The position numbers and the translations under genes are program-made. From Actinomycetospora straminea (GTDB lineage Bacteria; Actinomycetota; Actinomycetes; Mycobacteriales; Pseudonocardiaceae), in NCBI RefSeq assembly GCF_028737255.1, contig NZ_JAQZAN010000034.1:1-44377 (forward strand): a stretch of DNA of 44,377 bases, given 5' to 3'. Of this stretch, positions 43,029 through 44,377 are shown in pieces. The notes below the pieces were generated by a model, which saw only the letters and a list, made by a program, of their open reading frames with translations, did not search any database and was not told where the DNA came from. Numbering within the stretch: position 1 is the stretch's first letter; every line of letters begins with the position of its first letter.

Positions 43029-43388
43029 ATGACGGAGGCAGAAGTAGCCGAACGCGCCAGGCGATACATCCTCGACGGCGGCGATGATGACCTCCAGTGC
43101 CTCTTGAGGAACTCCGAGGTTACCGCGGGCATGGCGCGGGGCGCGTTCCGCAGGATCGGGGTCGGCAACGGGTGGAGTGCCATTGACTGCGGCTGCGGCC
43201 CGATCGGCGGCCTCGCGGTCTGGCCGAGATGGTGGGGCTCCGCCGGCCGCGTCGTCGGGGTCGACGCCAACGAAGCGGCGGGTGTCTCGTGCCCTCGACC
43301 AACGTCTCCGGTCAGCACACTCAGTCAGCACCGGCGCCAATTCCCCGCCGTCGAGCGTGGCGCGTCACCCGATTGGCGTAGAACCTAG
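43029..43388 (+). pseudogene. SAM-dependent methyltransferase remnant
   Basis: ATG 43029 starts MTEAEVAERARRYILDGGDDD and continues LLRNSEVTAGMARGAFRRIG, then motif I AIDCGCGPIGGLAV and VVGVDAN, a class I methyltransferase N-terminus. Between these, WPRWWGS should read roughly LAEMVGS: one C is missing near 43218 (GTCTGG for GTCCTGG) and one G is extra near 43235 (GGGG for GGG), which restores the frame. After GVDANEAA the frame is lost again and the catalytic core is absent. A complete enzyme would be about 270 residues. Confidence 0.7.
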
Positions 43389-43415
43389 CTCTCGTAGACC
43401 TTGCTGTGGTCACCA

Positions 43416-43438
43416 TCTGAGAGGACCCTCATCTCAGA
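43416..43438. promoter_or_regulatory. Inverted repeat upstream of the secreted-protein gene
   Basis: TCTGAGA, 9-nt loop, TCTCAGA, 106 bp before the start at 43544. It could be an operator or a weak terminator of the decayed methyltransferase gene. Confidence 0.3.
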
Positions 43439-43543
43439 GAGGTGTGCACTGCCTCAAAAGTCGAGGGGTGGCCAGAATGCTGATCGCGCCGAATTCCTGG
43501 GCTTGCGGTGCTTTGACATATTAGCCCTGCGGAAGGCTGCGTC

Positions 43544-44377
43544 ATGCTACAGCGAGTAGCGACCTTTGTACTAGCTGGTGTGTCTGTGCTAGCCGTCGCA
43601 GCGGGATCGATCAGTGGGGTGACGCCTAGTGCCTCTACATCGTCGATGAGTGGCTTGACGCCCGCTGCCTCTGCCTCTGCGCCCATCGGTAGCGAACCCA
43701 ACTGCCCTGGCGGTTTTGTTCCAGGTACCGATGAGTGCTTCGTCGTCCTTGGTCCGGGATCGGCAGGAGCGCCCGCTAATGAAGGCGAGCCCGATACTCC
43801 AGATGAGTTGGCCGATTTCTGTAAAGCGGCAATAGTGCGTGGGGCCACATCCGAGGCGATAGGCGCAATGATAGGTGTTTTGGGTGATGCCGTCGCTAGG
43901 GTAGGCGTTCCTAATGGGAAGGAGCTCGGCGACTTGTTCATGGCTGCTGGTGGTGGTGCGGAGCTCATCCCACTCGCTGTGCAGTTGCAATCCGAGCTCG
44001 ACGCCGGTTCGATCGGCAACGCGACATTTACCTTGGGTCGCCTGGTCGCATTGAATGGCGGTCTGATCCCGGGCCCGGTAGGGCGTGCTTTCGGTCTTAC
44101 TCGCAACGGCATCGACTGTTTGCAGTCCGGCTTCATATACACACAGCGCCTAGGGCAAGGCCTCGGAGGTGATTTGCGGCGTCAGTACATTGAGAGGAAC
44201 GGAATTACTCCGGAGGAGGACCTTCGGAACGCCTGGCGTCATTGGTTCACTTTGCCGGCACATAGAGGCGGTGGCGACCAGCCCGGAGGGTCCGGCGCGC
44301 GAGCCGGCAACGGTCAGCCCAACAACGGTCAGCCCAACAACGGTCAGCCCAACAACGGTCAGCCCAACAACGGTCAG
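43544..44377 (+). CDS. Secreted protein with C-terminal NGQPN repeats (runs off right edge)
   Basis: The frame from ATG 43544 stays open for 278 codons to the window end. SD GGAAGG lies 7 nt upstream. A Sec signal peptide is clear (MLQRVATFVLAGVSVLAVAAG), then a Ser/Ala/Thr-rich stretch, a segment NCPGGFVPGTDECFVVLGPG with two Cys likely in a disulfide, and a helical domain (ADFCKAAIVRGATSEAIGAM; Cys again in NGIDCLQSG). After HRGGGDQPGGSGARAG come NGQPN pentapeptide repeats. Codon use is less GC-biased than the host (CTA, GTA, ATA, AAT codons), suggesting acquired DNA. Family and function unknown; probably an exported or wall-associated protein. Confidence 0.75.
   Translation, partial: MLQRVATFVLAGVSVLAVAAGSISGVTPSASTSSMSGLTPAASASAPIGSEPNCPGGFVPGTDECFVVLGPGSAGAPANEGEPDTPDELADFCKAAIVRGATSEAIGAMIGVLGDAVARVGVPNGKELGDLFMAAGGGAELIPLAVQLQSELDAGSIGNATFTLGRLVALNGGLIPGPVGRAFGLTRNGIDCLQSGFIYTQRLGQGLGGDLRRQYIERNGITPEEDLRNAWRHWFTLPAHRGGGDQPGGSGARAGNGQPNNGQPNNGQPNNGQPNNGQ
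44309..44377 (+). repeat. Perfect 15-bp tandem repeat encoding NGQPN
   Basis: The unit AACGGTCAGCCCAAC occurs four times in full (44309-44368) plus nine bases of a fifth at the window end, with no mismatch. Because the unit is a multiple of three, gain or loss of copies keeps the frame. Confidence 0.95.

Noticed and set aside
44309..44377. CRISPR-like short repeats
   Set aside because: Units abut with no spacers and encode an in-frame pentapeptide, so this is a coding tandem repeat. No CRISPR array or cas gene was seen anywhere in the window.

Overview
The window is very GC-rich (third-codon positions almost all G/C, many GTG starts). Positions 1 to about 21.7 kb carry a conserved actinobacterial block: sseC-like gene, thiosulfate sulfurtransferase, membrane thioredoxin, glnR, mshD (mycothiol synthase), pstSCAB, phoU, an LCP cell-wall ligase and a dus gene. 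This is the order I know from the Mycobacterium tuberculosis Rv0814c-Rv0823c region. Mycothiol synthesis plus codon use suggest a Pseudonocardiaceae-like actinomycete; the genus is inference.

Layout. 3-440: tail of an unknown gene. 329-2667 (minus): operon of a tiny membrane protein, a nitrobindin-like protein and 5-oxoprolinase subunits pxpB/pxpC. 2799-4161 (minus): Cys-rich leader peptide, sulfurtransferase, sseC. 4229-6757: thioredoxin (minus), divergent from glnR and mshD. 6799-10861: PHO box and the pst phosphate transporter; phoU lies convergent behind a strong terminator. 11754-20276: LCP protein, diguanylate cyclase, dus, Rieske/metallo-beta-lactamase fusion, PHP protein and an ArsR-SRPBCC fusion with two palindromic operators. 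20422-20612: an unexplained structured element, a mini-ORF followed by a three-way junction.

At 21730 a tRNA-Lys(TTT) gene is the likely attachment site of an integrative element. A tyrosine integrase with an added GntR-like domain follows at once. Then come HD and NUDIX proteins, an XRE-DUF5919 regulator with palindromic GGGACG operators, an excisionase-like protein, SSB and a WhiB-like factor. A tight run of overlapping genes (27065-33518) holds a VirD4/TraG-type coupling protein, DUF4913 and DUF2637 proteins and several unknowns. A 1494-residue MobF relaxase-helicase (33787-38271) follows, with a possible oriT just before it. I see no VirB4, TraB/FtsK or replication initiator.

Behind the relaxase is cargo of lower GC. 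The outstanding item is a convergent two-gene cassette, tcmP (three-Cys-motif partner, methyltransferase-like motifs) and a DUF5131/Gp37-Gp68 three-Cys protein. Their stop codons share one CTAG, and a perfect LexA-type SOS box (40885-40900) sits just upstream of the DUF5131 start. This suggests a DNA-damage-inducible nucleic-acid modification, repair or defence module of unknown chemistry.

From 40.9 to 43.5 kb the DNA looks decayed: broken frames, including a methyltransferase remnant with paired indels. The window ends inside a secreted-protein gene whose C-terminus is a perfect 15-bp (NGQPN) tandem repeat. I found no second copy of the tRNA-Lys 3' end, so the right boundary of the element is not fixed.
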